From Prevotella sp. (GTDB lineage Bacteria; Bacteroidota; Bacteroidia; Bacteroidales; Bacteroidaceae): DNA of 64,000 nt. The position numbers and the translations under genes were made by a program. The notes under the pieces were generated by a model. The model was given only the letters and a program-made list of their open reading frames with translations, ran no database searches and was not told the DNA's origin. Positions within the stretch are counted from its first letter, which is position 1. Each line of letters opens with the position of its first letter. The stretch spans positions 45,438 through 109,437 of the forward strand of contig JAFPZD010000107.1 in assembly GCA_017417465.1 (NCBI GenBank), written 5' to 3'. Positions 56,801-63,112 of the stretch are shown piece after piece.

Positions 56801-56862
56801 GCATCATCATCAGTCGCGATGCCAACGGCACCGTCAAGAAAAAGATGGTCGGCGGGCAATAA
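53824..56862 (+). CDS. Second PorU-like C25 peptidase, without the pro-domain
   Basis: 1012 residues. Signal peptide ends VMAQQ, and the body starts directly at YAEHSKLATGRWAKI, which aligns with residue about 170 of the upstream PorU; so the N-terminal pro-domain is missing. Catalytic His574 (YTGHGGL) and Cys607 (FTASCDILP) are conserved with the same spacing. There is an acidic insert (ETESSSEDMSA) and a Ser/Lys insert not in the first copy. The C-terminal tail (EMFDLAGRKLLT) is a shorter T9SS-like signal. The strong similarity shows a tandem duplication followed by divergence. Its role, as an alternative sortase or as cargo, is open. Confidence 0.85.
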   Translation: MKLHRLLTALSFILLSSAVMAQQRYAEHSKLATGRWAKIRVAQTGPCMITNDLLQQAGFTDPSRVRIYGYGGALQPEKLDAAYLRQTDDLPEVRFIAVDGGLLFHAVGPVNYETPSSTARIRNPYSDFGYYFLTETEAETESSSEDMSASEFLRLAYPHPNDYHALYEVDDYAWYSGGRNLFDKRLFGSGSSRSYTLQPPSADCTLSVVMTYNDNFEAQVLVNGKAVGTMKVNKDKSSNKSEPNGHPFPDEYAKAVTDTWQFYVETLTEETEVTITQLSGGDIRLDYLSLVGQARPCHEPTDTFQKAELVGPVDNQDHHGDEPTDMVILIPSSRHLLAEAERLKQLHEEHDGLRVRIVPANELYNEFSSGTPDANAYRRYLKMLYDRATTDADKPRFLLLFGDGAWDNRLLLSDWVGLSTDDLLLCFESENSFSMTKSYVADDFFTMLDDDEGTSLLTSDTRDLAVGRLPARTADEASIMVDKIISYYKNEYAGAWQNVICFMGDDGNKNMHMEGAEQVAQIIAKQCPSLSQKKIHWDAYQRTASSTGHAYPDVSRLIRQQMDEGALVMNYTGHGGLKNLSHESAVLLPDFERPTSLRLPFWFTASCDILPFDGHEANIGESAMLNPNGGAIAFYGTTRTVYADYNLPMNRAFTRRLLAIGEDGLPPTIGEAVYMAKNELLKSTEKKDLTENKLHYTLLGDPALRLAMPLETATIDQINGSPLAGDQQLQVVAGRTVTVRGSIPDHADFNGAATITVLDAEETIVCRINNTTTGDKPSSAFEYNDRTSTLFHGSGPVVNGEYLINFCVPLDNRYAETPCRIYVYAISDDKTTTASGVADAFTVISEQMLGDNPQGPDISCAVNNDGGRVVFHAEVYDDDGLNVSGCGIGHDMELIIDGLVTQTYNLNNAFEFDFGDYRRGQVTYTLPSISAGEHTLLFRAWDVLNHSSVVEMSFTASSYAPTAIATVRNASNHAPAEMFDLAGRKLLTAPSSGIIISRDANGTVKKKMVGGQ

Positions 56863-56892
56863 TTCCCGAACTGCTAACGTTTATATACAACG

Positions 56893-58062
56893 ATGAACAA
56901 CAATAAGAGACTACTCACCGTCGCCGCCAGCTGCCTCGCAGCCATTGCCGCTACCTACGCCGACGACGACAAGCTGACAACATTCAACCCCGTGGAGCAT
57001 GCCGTCATCTCACAGACGATTGCTCCCGATGCCCGCTCGGCAGGTATGGGCGATGTGGGCGCAGCCACCGACCCTGACGTCAACTCGCAGGCTTGGAACC
57101 TGGCAAAGTACCCCTTCTGCATCAGCCGCGCTGGCGTGGCACTCAACTACACCCCGTGGCTCCGCCAGCTGGTGAACGACATCGACCTGGCCTATCTCGC
57201 AGGCTACTACCGCATCGGTGAGCGTGGTGCGCTCAGCGGCTCGCTGCGCTACTTCTCGCTCGGCGAAGTCTACACCAGTGATGCCTACGACATGACGGTT
57301 CGCCCCTATGAGATGTCGCTCGATGCAGCCTACTCGATGATGCTCAGCGAGACGTTCTCGTTCGGCGTTGGCCTGCGCTGGATTTACAGCGACCTGCGCT
57401 ACGACTATAGCGAGGACTCCAAACCAGCCTCTGCCTTCGCAGCCGACATTGCCATGTACTACAACAACTACGTGATGATGGGCAACCGCGAGTGCCAGTT
57501 AGGTCTGGGTGCCGTCCTTTCGAACATGGGTAGTAAGATCTCCTATTATGGCGACGAGGAGAGCCAGTTCATTCCTGCCAACCTGCGTCTGGGTGCCTCG
57601 CTGATGATTCCTGTCGACGAGTACAACCGCTTCAGCATCTCGGCCGATGCCAACAAGCTGTTGGTGCCCACCGTGCCTTTGCAGGAGGTCGACGAGACGA
57701 ATAGCGACTATCAGGACCGTGTGCGTAAAGAGTACAGTGATATCGGCTCCATCAACGGCATGTTCAAGAGCTTCAGCGATGCCCCCGGTGGTTTCAAGGA
57801 GGAGCTCGAGGAGGTACAGTGGAGCGTCGGTGCCGAATATGTCTACCACGACCAGTTCTCACTGCGTGCCGGCTATCACCATGAGTCAGAGTCAAAAGGT
57901 AACCGCAAGTACTTCACCGTTGGTGGCGGCTTCCGCATGAGTGTCTTCTCGCTCGATGTGGGCTATGTCATCTCCACTGCCCAAAGCAACCCACTCGACC
58001 AGACGCTGCGCTTCACCCTGTCGTTCGACATGGATGGCATCAAGGATCTGTTCCGTAAGTAA
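56893..58062 (+). CDS. porV: Type IX secretion outer membrane protein PorV
   Basis: 389 residues. Signal peptide (SCLAAIAATYA), then a FadL/OMPP1-like beta-barrel with the PorV/LptO family signature VISQTIAPDARSAGMGDVG and AATDPDVNSQAWNLAKYPF. C-terminal strand ends in FTLSFDMDGIKDLFRK. PorV collects cargo from the secretion channel and presents it to PorU. It follows the porU pair by about 30 bases. Its TAA stop is the first three bases of the left inverted repeat of the DUF559 element. Confidence 0.93.
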   Translation: MNNNKRLLTVAASCLAAIAATYADDDKLTTFNPVEHAVISQTIAPDARSAGMGDVGAATDPDVNSQAWNLAKYPFCISRAGVALNYTPWLRQLVNDIDLAYLAGYYRIGERGALSGSLRYFSLGEVYTSDAYDMTVRPYEMSLDAAYSMMLSETFSFGVGLRWIYSDLRYDYSEDSKPASAFAADIAMYYNNYVMMGNRECQLGLGAVLSNMGSKISYYGDEESQFIPANLRLGASLMIPVDEYNRFSISADANKLLVPTVPLQEVDETNSDYQDRVRKEYSDIGSINGMFKSFSDAPGGFKEELEEVQWSVGAEYVYHDQFSLRAGYHHESESKGNRKYFTVGGGFRMSVFSLDVGYVISTAQSNPLDQTLRFTLSFDMDGIKDLFRK

Positions 58063-58559
58063 CCCACCCCCTTCCCCTCCCCAAGGGAGGGGAGTTTGAT
58101 TAGAAAAGAGCAATGAAATATAAATTTGAAACAACTGACGCTTCGACTTACCAGCTATTGTTGGATAAGGCACGAGAGATGAGGAATCATCCCACCGAGG
58201 CAGAAAGCGCATTGTGGAATTATCTTTCTGGTGATAAGATGGGGGTGCACTTTCGTCGGCAACATCCCGTCTTTGGCTATATTCCCGACTTTATCGCCTT
58301 GAAGGAACAACTTATTATTGAAATAGACGGCGGCTATCATTTTGAGGGGGAGCAACCAGACGTTGATGCCCAACGCACTCAATGGCTCAATAAAGCTGGG
58401 TATCTCGTCTTACGTTTTACCAATGAAGAGGTGCTATGCGATATTGACAATGTGCTTGAACAAATCGCAGATACTTTGAACTCTATCCACATCCAACCAA
58501 CTTCCGCCTCCAAGACTAACCAAGCTCCCCTCCCTTGGGGAGGGGCTGGGGGTGGGTTA
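58060..58559. mobile_element. DUF559 element bounded by 38-bp inverted repeats
   Basis: The left repeat (58060-58097, from TAACCCACCCCC to AGGGGAGTTT) and the right repeat (58522-58559) are reverse complements with three mismatches over 38 bases. Each contains the palindrome CTCCCCTTGGGGAGGGG type. Between them lies one DUF559 reading frame. The same unit occurs without a gene at 872-964, and a fragment (GGGGGTGGGTTA) after dinB at 60186-60199. The left end overlaps the porV stop and the right end runs into codon about 2-3 of ispF. No target-site duplication is clear. Confidence 0.75.
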
Positions 58560-59048
58560 CGAGTTGGATTCGGATTCGACGTGCATCAGTTGGTTCCTGA
58601 CCGCGAGCTGTGGATAGGGGGCATCAAGATTGAGCACACCTTAGGACTCCTCGGCCACAGCGATGCCGATGTGCTCATCCATGCCATCTGCGATGCTCTG
58701 CTCGGAGCCGCCAACATGCGCGATATTGGCTATCACTTTCCCGACACCTCCGACGAGACGCTCGGCATGGACAGCAAGATTATTCTGCGTAAGAGCATTG
58801 AACTGATTGCTACGAAAGGCTATCGGCTGGGGAATATCGATGCAACCATCTGTGCCGAACGGCCCAAGATGAATCCACACATCCCTGAGATGCAACGCGT
58901 CATGGCCGATGTCATCGGCTGCGACCCCGATCAGATTTCCATCAAAGCCACTACCACAGAGCGGCTGGGCTTCACTGGTCGGCAGGAGGGCATTGCTGCC
59001 TACGCCACAGTCTTATTAGAGAAGCAGGACACTCCCAACAACTCCTAA
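58113..59048 (+). CDS. ispF: DUF559 nuclease-like domain fused in frame to IspF (2-C-methyl-D-erythritol 2,4-cyclodiphosphate synthase)
   Basis: 311 residues in one frame. Residues 1-125 are DUF559, a Vsr-like PD-(D/E)XK family: AESALWNYL, IPDF (Asp59), IIEIDGGYH (Glu70, Asp72). Residues 126-149 are the translated repeat (APLPWGGAGGG). IspF starts at Arg150: RVGFGFDVHQL (metal ligands Asp156 and His158), then GHSDADVLIHA and ATTTERLGFTGRQEGIAAYA. IspF forms the cyclodiphosphate in the non-mevalonate isoprenoid pathway. No ATG, GTG or TTG lies in frame between the linker and Arg150 (nearest upstream TTG is at 58476), so IspF has lost its own start. Processing or internal initiation is unknown. 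Confidence 0.85.
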   Translation: MKYKFETTDASTYQLLLDKAREMRNHPTEAESALWNYLSGDKMGVHFRRQHPVFGYIPDFIALKEQLIIEIDGGYHFEGEQPDVDAQRTQWLNKAGYLVLRFTNEEVLCDIDNVLEQIADTLNSIHIQPTSASKTNQAPLPWGGAGGGLRVGFGFDVHQLVPDRELWIGGIKIEHTLGLLGHSDADVLIHAICDALLGAANMRDIGYHFPDTSDETLGMDSKIILRKSIELIATKGYRLGNIDATICAERPKMNPHIPEMQRVMADVIGCDPDQISIKATTTERLGFTGRQEGIAAYATVLLEKQDTPNNS

Positions 59049-59060
59049 CTCCTAACTCCC

Positions 59061-60164
59061 TTGCGTCGCATCATTCACGTCGACATGGATCAGTTCTTTG
59101 CGGCCGTGGAACAGCGCGACCATCCAGAACTGTGCGGACTCCCCATTGCGGTAGGAAATGATGCGCCACGTGGTGTTGTCTCAACGGCGAGCTACGAGGC
59201 CCGCAAGTTCGGTGTTCATTCGGCACAGTCCATCGTGACTGCCAAGCGTCTCTGCCCCAGCCTGATCATTGTCGAGCCACACTTCCATCGCTATAAGGAG
59301 GTGTCAGGGCAGATCCGCCAGATATTCCAAGACTACACCGACCTCATCGAACCGCTCTCCCTCGACGAAGCTTTCCTTGATGTCACTGACAACAAGCGGG
59401 GATACACCCTCGGCGTCGACTGCGCCAAGGAGATCAAGCAGCGCATCAAGACCGAGACTGGCCTCACAGCCTCTGCTGGTGTCAGCTACTGCAAGTTCCT
59501 AGCGAAGATTGCCTCCGACTACCGCAAGCCCGACGGGCTCTGTGTCATACACCCTGAACGGGCACTCGACTTCATTGGTCAGCTGCGTGTGGAGCGCATC
59601 TGGGGCGTCGGCGAGAAGACAGCACAGCACATGCACCGCATGGGCATCTTCACAGGTGCCGACCTGCGGCGCGTATCACTCAACCACCTGACGGAAGAGT
59701 TTGGCAAGATGGGGCGTGTGTTCTACGACTTCGCGCGGGGTGTAGACGACCGTCCCGTTGTCTCTGAGTGGGAACGCAAGTCCGTGAGCTGCGAACAGAC
59801 CTTTGCCACTGACATCTACAAGCCAGCACAGGTGACCATCGAGCTCTACAACACCGTCCTCGAGCTGGAGCGGCGTATCGCCAAGAGCCAGTTTGAAGGG
59901 CGCACGCTGACACTCAAGGTTAAGTTCAGCGACTTCACGCAAATCACCCGCAGCCTTACTCAGCCGGACATTCTGAGCACTAAGGTCCAGATTCTTCCCC
60001 TCGCCAAACAGCTTCTTGCCCAGGTCACCATCGACCGTGCGCACCCCATCCGCCTCCTTGGCCTTGGCGTCTCAGGGCATCCGCGCTCTACTGTTCTTCA
60101 GGATTTCCCTCTTCCCGAAACGCCCCGCTACACCCAGCTCGAACTCCAGTTCCTGCCGTGGTAA
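59061..60164 (+). CDS. dinB: DNA polymerase IV
   Basis: 367 residues. Translesion Y-family polymerase. Catalytic carboxylates are in HVDMDQFFAAVEQRD and SLDEAFLDVT. The little-finger domain lies at the C-terminus (FTQITRSLTQ region); the extreme C-terminus RYTQLELQFLPW may include the beta-clamp motif. The start is TTG at 59061; starting later at the ATG at 59085 would lose the conserved RRIIHVDMD strand. The start codon sits at the end of an AACTCCTAACTCCT word run. It is 12 bases after the ispF stop, so cotranscribed with it. Confidence 0.93.
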   Translation: MRRIIHVDMDQFFAAVEQRDHPELCGLPIAVGNDAPRGVVSTASYEARKFGVHSAQSIVTAKRLCPSLIIVEPHFHRYKEVSGQIRQIFQDYTDLIEPLSLDEAFLDVTDNKRGYTLGVDCAKEIKQRIKTETGLTASAGVSYCKFLAKIASDYRKPDGLCVIHPERALDFIGQLRVERIWGVGEKTAQHMHRMGIFTGADLRRVSLNHLTEEFGKMGRVFYDFARGVDDRPVVSEWERKSVSCEQTFATDIYKPAQVTIELYNTVLELERRIAKSQFEGRTLTLKVKFSDFTQITRSLTQPDILSTKVQILPLAKQLLAQVTIDRAHPIRLLGLGVSGHPRSTVLQDFPLPETPRYTQLELQFLPW

Positions 60165-60291
60165 AGCGTTCGAGATGCTTGGATGTGCGGGGGTGGGTTA
60201 CTTACGTTTAGGTTTGAGGTGTTTGGAGGGTGAGAACGACGAATTGCAACAAAAAAAGCATGAAATGCTTGGCTGATTGGCATTTTTTATG

Positions 60292-60299
60292 TAATTTTG
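60292..60299 (+). promoter_or_regulatory. Promoter of the AAA/DUF4143 gene
   Basis: TAATTTTG, a -7 box, 33 bases before the ATG at 60325. Confidence 0.55.
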
Positions 60300-60324
60300 C
60301 AGTCGAACTTCAAATTTGCATAAA

Positions 60325-61494
60325 ATGGAAGGAAACTATATAGACAGAGACATTACAAGCGTGGTGCTGGAAGCGGCCGACTATTTTCCTGTAGTGTGCA
60401 TTACAGGACCGAGACAATCGGGCAAGACAACCCTCATCCGTCATCTCTTTCCCAATTATGTCAGGTATTCTTTGGAAAATCTTGACGTAAGGAACTATGC
60501 AAAGAACGATCCTGTGTCATTCCTGAATCAGACAGAGGACGGCATGGTGCTCGACGAAGTACACCGTGTGCCAGAACTGCTGTCTTACATCCAAGGTATA
60601 GTGGACGACCATCCTCACCGCAGATTTATCTTGAGCGGTAGTTCCAATTTTATGCTCATACGCAGTGTCTCGCAGTCACTTGCGGGCCGTGTGGGGCTAT
60701 TCGACCTGCTACCGATGTCGTTAAGTGAAACAGTTGGGCTTACTGAAGCAAAAAGCCTCAACGAATTACTTTTCGAAGGTCTCTACCCTGCCATCTGTGC
60801 CAAGAAAAATGTTGCGCACCTCTACTATCCAGCTTACGTGAGAACCTATCTCGATCGGGATGTGCGTGAGCTTATTAACGTGAAAGACCTCCTACAGTTC
60901 AACACCTTCTTGAGGCTATGTGCCGGCAGGATAGGTAGCCTTTTCAACGCTTCTGAGCTGGCGGCAGAGGTTGGTGTTTCCCCACATACCATCATGGCAT
61001 GGCTGTCGGTGCTTGAGGCATCCTATGTCGTGACCCTGCTCCGTCCCTATTCAGCCAATACTACTAAACGGTTAGTGAAGACACCAAAACTCTATTTCTG
61101 CGACACAGGACTTGCGTGCTACTTGCTAGGCATAGAGAGTCCTGAGCAGCTGGCACGCGACAAAATGCGCGGACACCTTTTTGAAAACCTTATCGTAATG
61201 GAAGCTCTGAAATGGCAGTTCAATCGTGGAAAACTTGCCAGCCTCTATTTCTATCGCGACTCTAACAAGAACGAGATCGACTTACTGATGGGCGAAAGTG
61301 GTAAGATGAATGGTATTGAAATAAAATCGTCCATGACCTACCATACCGATTTCTCTAAACAGCTCAGTCAAATGGACACCCTCATCGACACCCCAATAGG
61401 CAAGCGAGCTGTTGTATATGCTGGGGAGTTAGAGAACAAAACGGCCAGTGTGATGTTACTCAACTATAAGCACTTTGATTATCTGCTTGGTTGA
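60325..61494 (+). CDS. AAA_14 / DUF4143 ATP-binding protein
   Basis: About 389 residues. N-terminal P-loop domain: ITGPRQSGKTTLIRHLFPN (Walker A), VLDEVHRVPELLSYIQ (Walker B), and FILSGSSNFMLIRSVSQSLAGR. The C-terminal DUF4143 domain ends ALKWQFNRGKLASLYFYRD, then NEIDLLMGESGKMNGIEIKSS, which resembles a PD-(D/E)XK-like fold. These are common, often several per genome, in Bacteroidales; the function is not established. The gene is lower in GC than its left-hand neighbours, like the rest of the region to the right. Confidence 0.88.
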   Translation: MEGNYIDRDITSVVLEAADYFPVVCITGPRQSGKTTLIRHLFPNYVRYSLENLDVRNYAKNDPVSFLNQTEDGMVLDEVHRVPELLSYIQGIVDDHPHRRFILSGSSNFMLIRSVSQSLAGRVGLFDLLPMSLSETVGLTEAKSLNELLFEGLYPAICAKKNVAHLYYPAYVRTYLDRDVRELINVKDLLQFNTFLRLCAGRIGSLFNASELAAEVGVSPHTIMAWLSVLEASYVVTLLRPYSANTTKRLVKTPKLYFCDTGLACYLLGIESPEQLARDKMRGHLFENLIVMEALKWQFNRGKLASLYFYRDSNKNEIDLLMGESGKMNGIEIKSSMTYHTDFSKQLSQMDTLIDTPIGKRAVVYAGELENKTASVMLLNYKHFDYLLG

Positions 61495-61502
61495 TTACCT
61501 AA

Positions 61503-61646
61503 CTACAGGAACGAATGGGCTAAGCGAAAGCAGATTCCCAGCACGAGGCCGTTGCACTCACCATTCCAGTCCATGACCACGACCTTCTGCGTGAACTCGT
61601 AAAAAGGTTCGGCTGGGCATGCGTGTTTTAGCCTATCGCAAGCCAT
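61503..61646 (-). pseudogene. Possible C-terminal remnant of an unidentified gene
   Basis: On the minus strand a 47-codon frame reads MACDRLKHACPAEPFYEFTQ then KVVVMDWNGECNGLVLG and ends ICFRLAHSFL. It has a coding-like composition but no promoter or family match I recognise. It could be a remnant or chance. The 651-base gap 61495-62145 also holds a hairpin, a second remnant and a repeat. Confidence 0.3.
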
Positions 61647-61654
61647 GCACTCGT

Positions 61655-61697
61655 AAGGAAAGTGGGAGTTTTCCGTAAGCAAACTCCCACTTTCCTT
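61655..61697. repeat. 17-bp-stem inverted repeat
   Basis: Perfect inverted repeat AAGGAAAGTGGGAGTTT (61655-61671) with its complement (61681-61697) and a nine-base loop. It is followed by a degenerate CTGTAAGCTCCAACTTTG and GTCGGGGCTTTC stretch. No T run, so not a terminator. Confidence 0.8.
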
Positions 61698-61744
61698 CCT
61701 GTAAGCTCCAACTTTGCTGCTTTCAAAGTCGGGGCTTTCTTTCT

Positions 61745-61897
61745 AACAACAATTTAGTTAGCTATACCTGCCATGATATTTTCTATATTATTAAAAACGA
61801 ATTGGAGCCATTGAAGAAAGCCATCGCCTACTTCAAGGGACAGTTGTTCAGAAAGGAAGCAGAAACTTCATCTACTGATGACATATCCATTGAATAA
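61745..61897 (+). pseudogene. 5'-truncated gene remnant
   Basis: An open frame without a start codon ends TAA at 61895-61897. Its last part reads ELEPLKKAIAYFKGQLFRKE, then AETSSTDDISIE, which has coding-like composition. The product is not recognised. It is directly followed by the left copy of the direct repeat that flanks the MNT/HEPN pair. Confidence 0.35.
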
Positions 61898-61902
61898 TGT
61901 TT

Positions 61903-61977
61903 AAACCCAAAAACCAAGGACACATGACGTAGAACAAAACGACTAGAACGTAAGACATATTGAGATAGAGTGTTTAC
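61903..61977. repeat. Direct repeat A, left of the MNT/HEPN pair
   Basis: About 75 bases, related to copy B at 62816-62887. The last 24 bases, GACATATTGAGATAGAGTGT and TTAC, are identical in both; the rest matches with small gaps. It begins six bases after the stop of the preceding remnant. Confidence 0.85.
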
Positions 61978-62065
61978 GCTTATGGCTTTAGTTCGATAAC
62001 AACCACCATTTTGTGGTTTTCTCAAAATAATCTCCGAATCGCTTGGCGGTTCGGATTTTCTTTTG

Positions 62066-62073
62066 TAACTTTG
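62066..62073 (+). promoter_or_regulatory. Promoter of the MNT/HEPN pair
   Basis: TAACTTTG, a -7 box, 73 bases before the antitoxin start; a TTGG-type -33 candidate is about 20 bases upstream. Confidence 0.55.
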
Positions 62074-62145
62074 CACCCGACAAAGGCGTTTAACGGACAC
62101 ATAGTTTGAAGCGATACAGACATATTCATAAACGAAAGGAAGGTT

Positions 62146-62442
62146 ATGCCAGACAGAGCACAGACTATTGAAACACTAAAATCCACCCAAGAGTATCTTA
62201 ATGAGCACTTCGGGGTAAATTCGATGCTCCTTTTCGGTTCTTTTGCAAGAAACGAGCAAAAGGAGGATAGCGACGTGGATGTTTTTGTCGATACTCAGAC
62301 CCCAAACCCATTCTTGTTGATGGAGGCCAGAGACTATCTTTCAACAATTGTTAATCGTCCTGTTGACATCATACGCAATCACAAGAATCTCAATCCACGG
62401 CTAAGGAGAAGAATAGAAAAAGATGGAATCACTGTCTTCTGA
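62146..62442 (+). CDS. MNT-type nucleotidyltransferase antitoxin
   Basis: 98 residues. Minimal nucleotidyltransferase domain with GSFARNEQKEDSDVDVFVD, that is GS at 31-32 and the paired acidic residues Asp43 and Asp45. In characterised MntA/HepT systems this protein attaches AMP to a tyrosine of the HEPN toxin and so inactivates it. It overlaps the HEPN gene by 20 bases, which points to translational coupling. The pair is AT-rich compared with the chromosome around it. Confidence 0.93.
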   Translation: MPDRAQTIETLKSTQEYLNEHFGVNSMLLFGSFARNEQKEDSDVDVFVDTQTPNPFLLMEARDYLSTIVNRPVDIIRNHKNLNPRLRRRIEKDGITVF

Positions 62443-62824
62443 GAATAGAGACTTGGCCCTTGACATTCTGTGTGACATTCAGTCGGCCATAGAGAAACTA
62501 CAGGAGCGAACCAAGAATATCCACAGTGTTGACGATTTCCTCGGTTCTTCTGAAGGCATGATATTGTTAGATGCCACCTGCATGTTGCTGATTGCTATAG
62601 GAGAAAGCCTCAAGAATCTAGACAAAATCACCAACGGAGAGTTACTTCCCACATACCCATCTGTTCCCTGGAAACAAGTAAAGGGTCTTAGAGACATCAT
62701 CTCCCATCACTACTTCGATGTTGATGCAGACCAGATCCTATGGATAGTGACTAACGAAATCGCCCCATTGCATAAGGCTATCGACCATTTCATAGATGAG
62801 TTGAATGATCATGTCAAACCCTAA
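62423..62824 (+). CDS. HEPN (DUF86/HepT-like) ribonuclease toxin
   Basis: 133 residues, all-alpha HEPN fold. The active-site motif RDIISHHY (Arg90, His95, Tyr97) matches RX4HXY, the form with the tyrosine that MntA modifies. It is expected to be a metal-independent RNase that blocks growth when freed. It is the second gene of the pair and ends directly before direct repeat B. Confidence 0.93.
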   Translation: MESLSSENRDLALDILCDIQSAIEKLQERTKNIHSVDDFLGSSEGMILLDATCMLLIAIGESLKNLDKITNGELLPTYPSVPWKQVKGLRDIISHHYFDVDADQILWIVTNEIAPLHKAIDHFIDELNDHVKP

Positions 62825-62887
62825 AAACAAAAACGATGATGTAGAAAAGAACTGAGAACGTAAAGACATATTGAGATAGAGTGTTTA
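62816..62887. repeat. Direct repeat B, right of the MNT/HEPN pair
   Basis: Second copy of the repeat at 61903-61977, in the same orientation, overlapping the last few codons of the HEPN gene. Confidence 0.85.
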
Positions 62888-62963
62888 CTCTTACTAGCTG
62901 AAGGACTCAGAAATCGCCAATTTGAAAGTCCTAACTAATCGTTAAATGTAAGATGTGAATACT

Positions 62964-63058
62964 CGCACCTGTATAGGTGTGGGTTATTCCATTTGTGCGA
63001 TTAGTAGGTGTTTGGCGATACCTTGGGACCTTGCAAACGGAGACGGCTTGCACCTATA
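62964..63058 (+). other. Structured leader before the leucine-rich repeat gene
   Basis: Contains the hairpin CACCTGTATAGGTG (62966-62979), then GTAGGTG (63005-63011) that can pair with CACCTAT (63052-63058), with GCAA/TTGC inside. It is the main content of the 288-base gap before the LRR gene. A riboswitch or RNA leader is only a guess; no clear -7 box was found nearby. Confidence 0.4.
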
Positions 63059-63112
63059 CTTTTTGTGTCCACGCTAATTGATAACATGTCTAATCAAAAA
63101 CCAAATAACTAT

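Noticed and set aside
61903-62887. Integron attC sites
   Set aside because: Repeats follow gene ends, as attC sites do, but I do not see a matching GTTRRRY/RYYYAAC pair and there is no integrase in the window.
63008-63112. N-terminal extension of the LRR protein from 63008
   Set aside because: It would place the structured leader in the coding sequence and put 35 extra residues before a good signal peptide.
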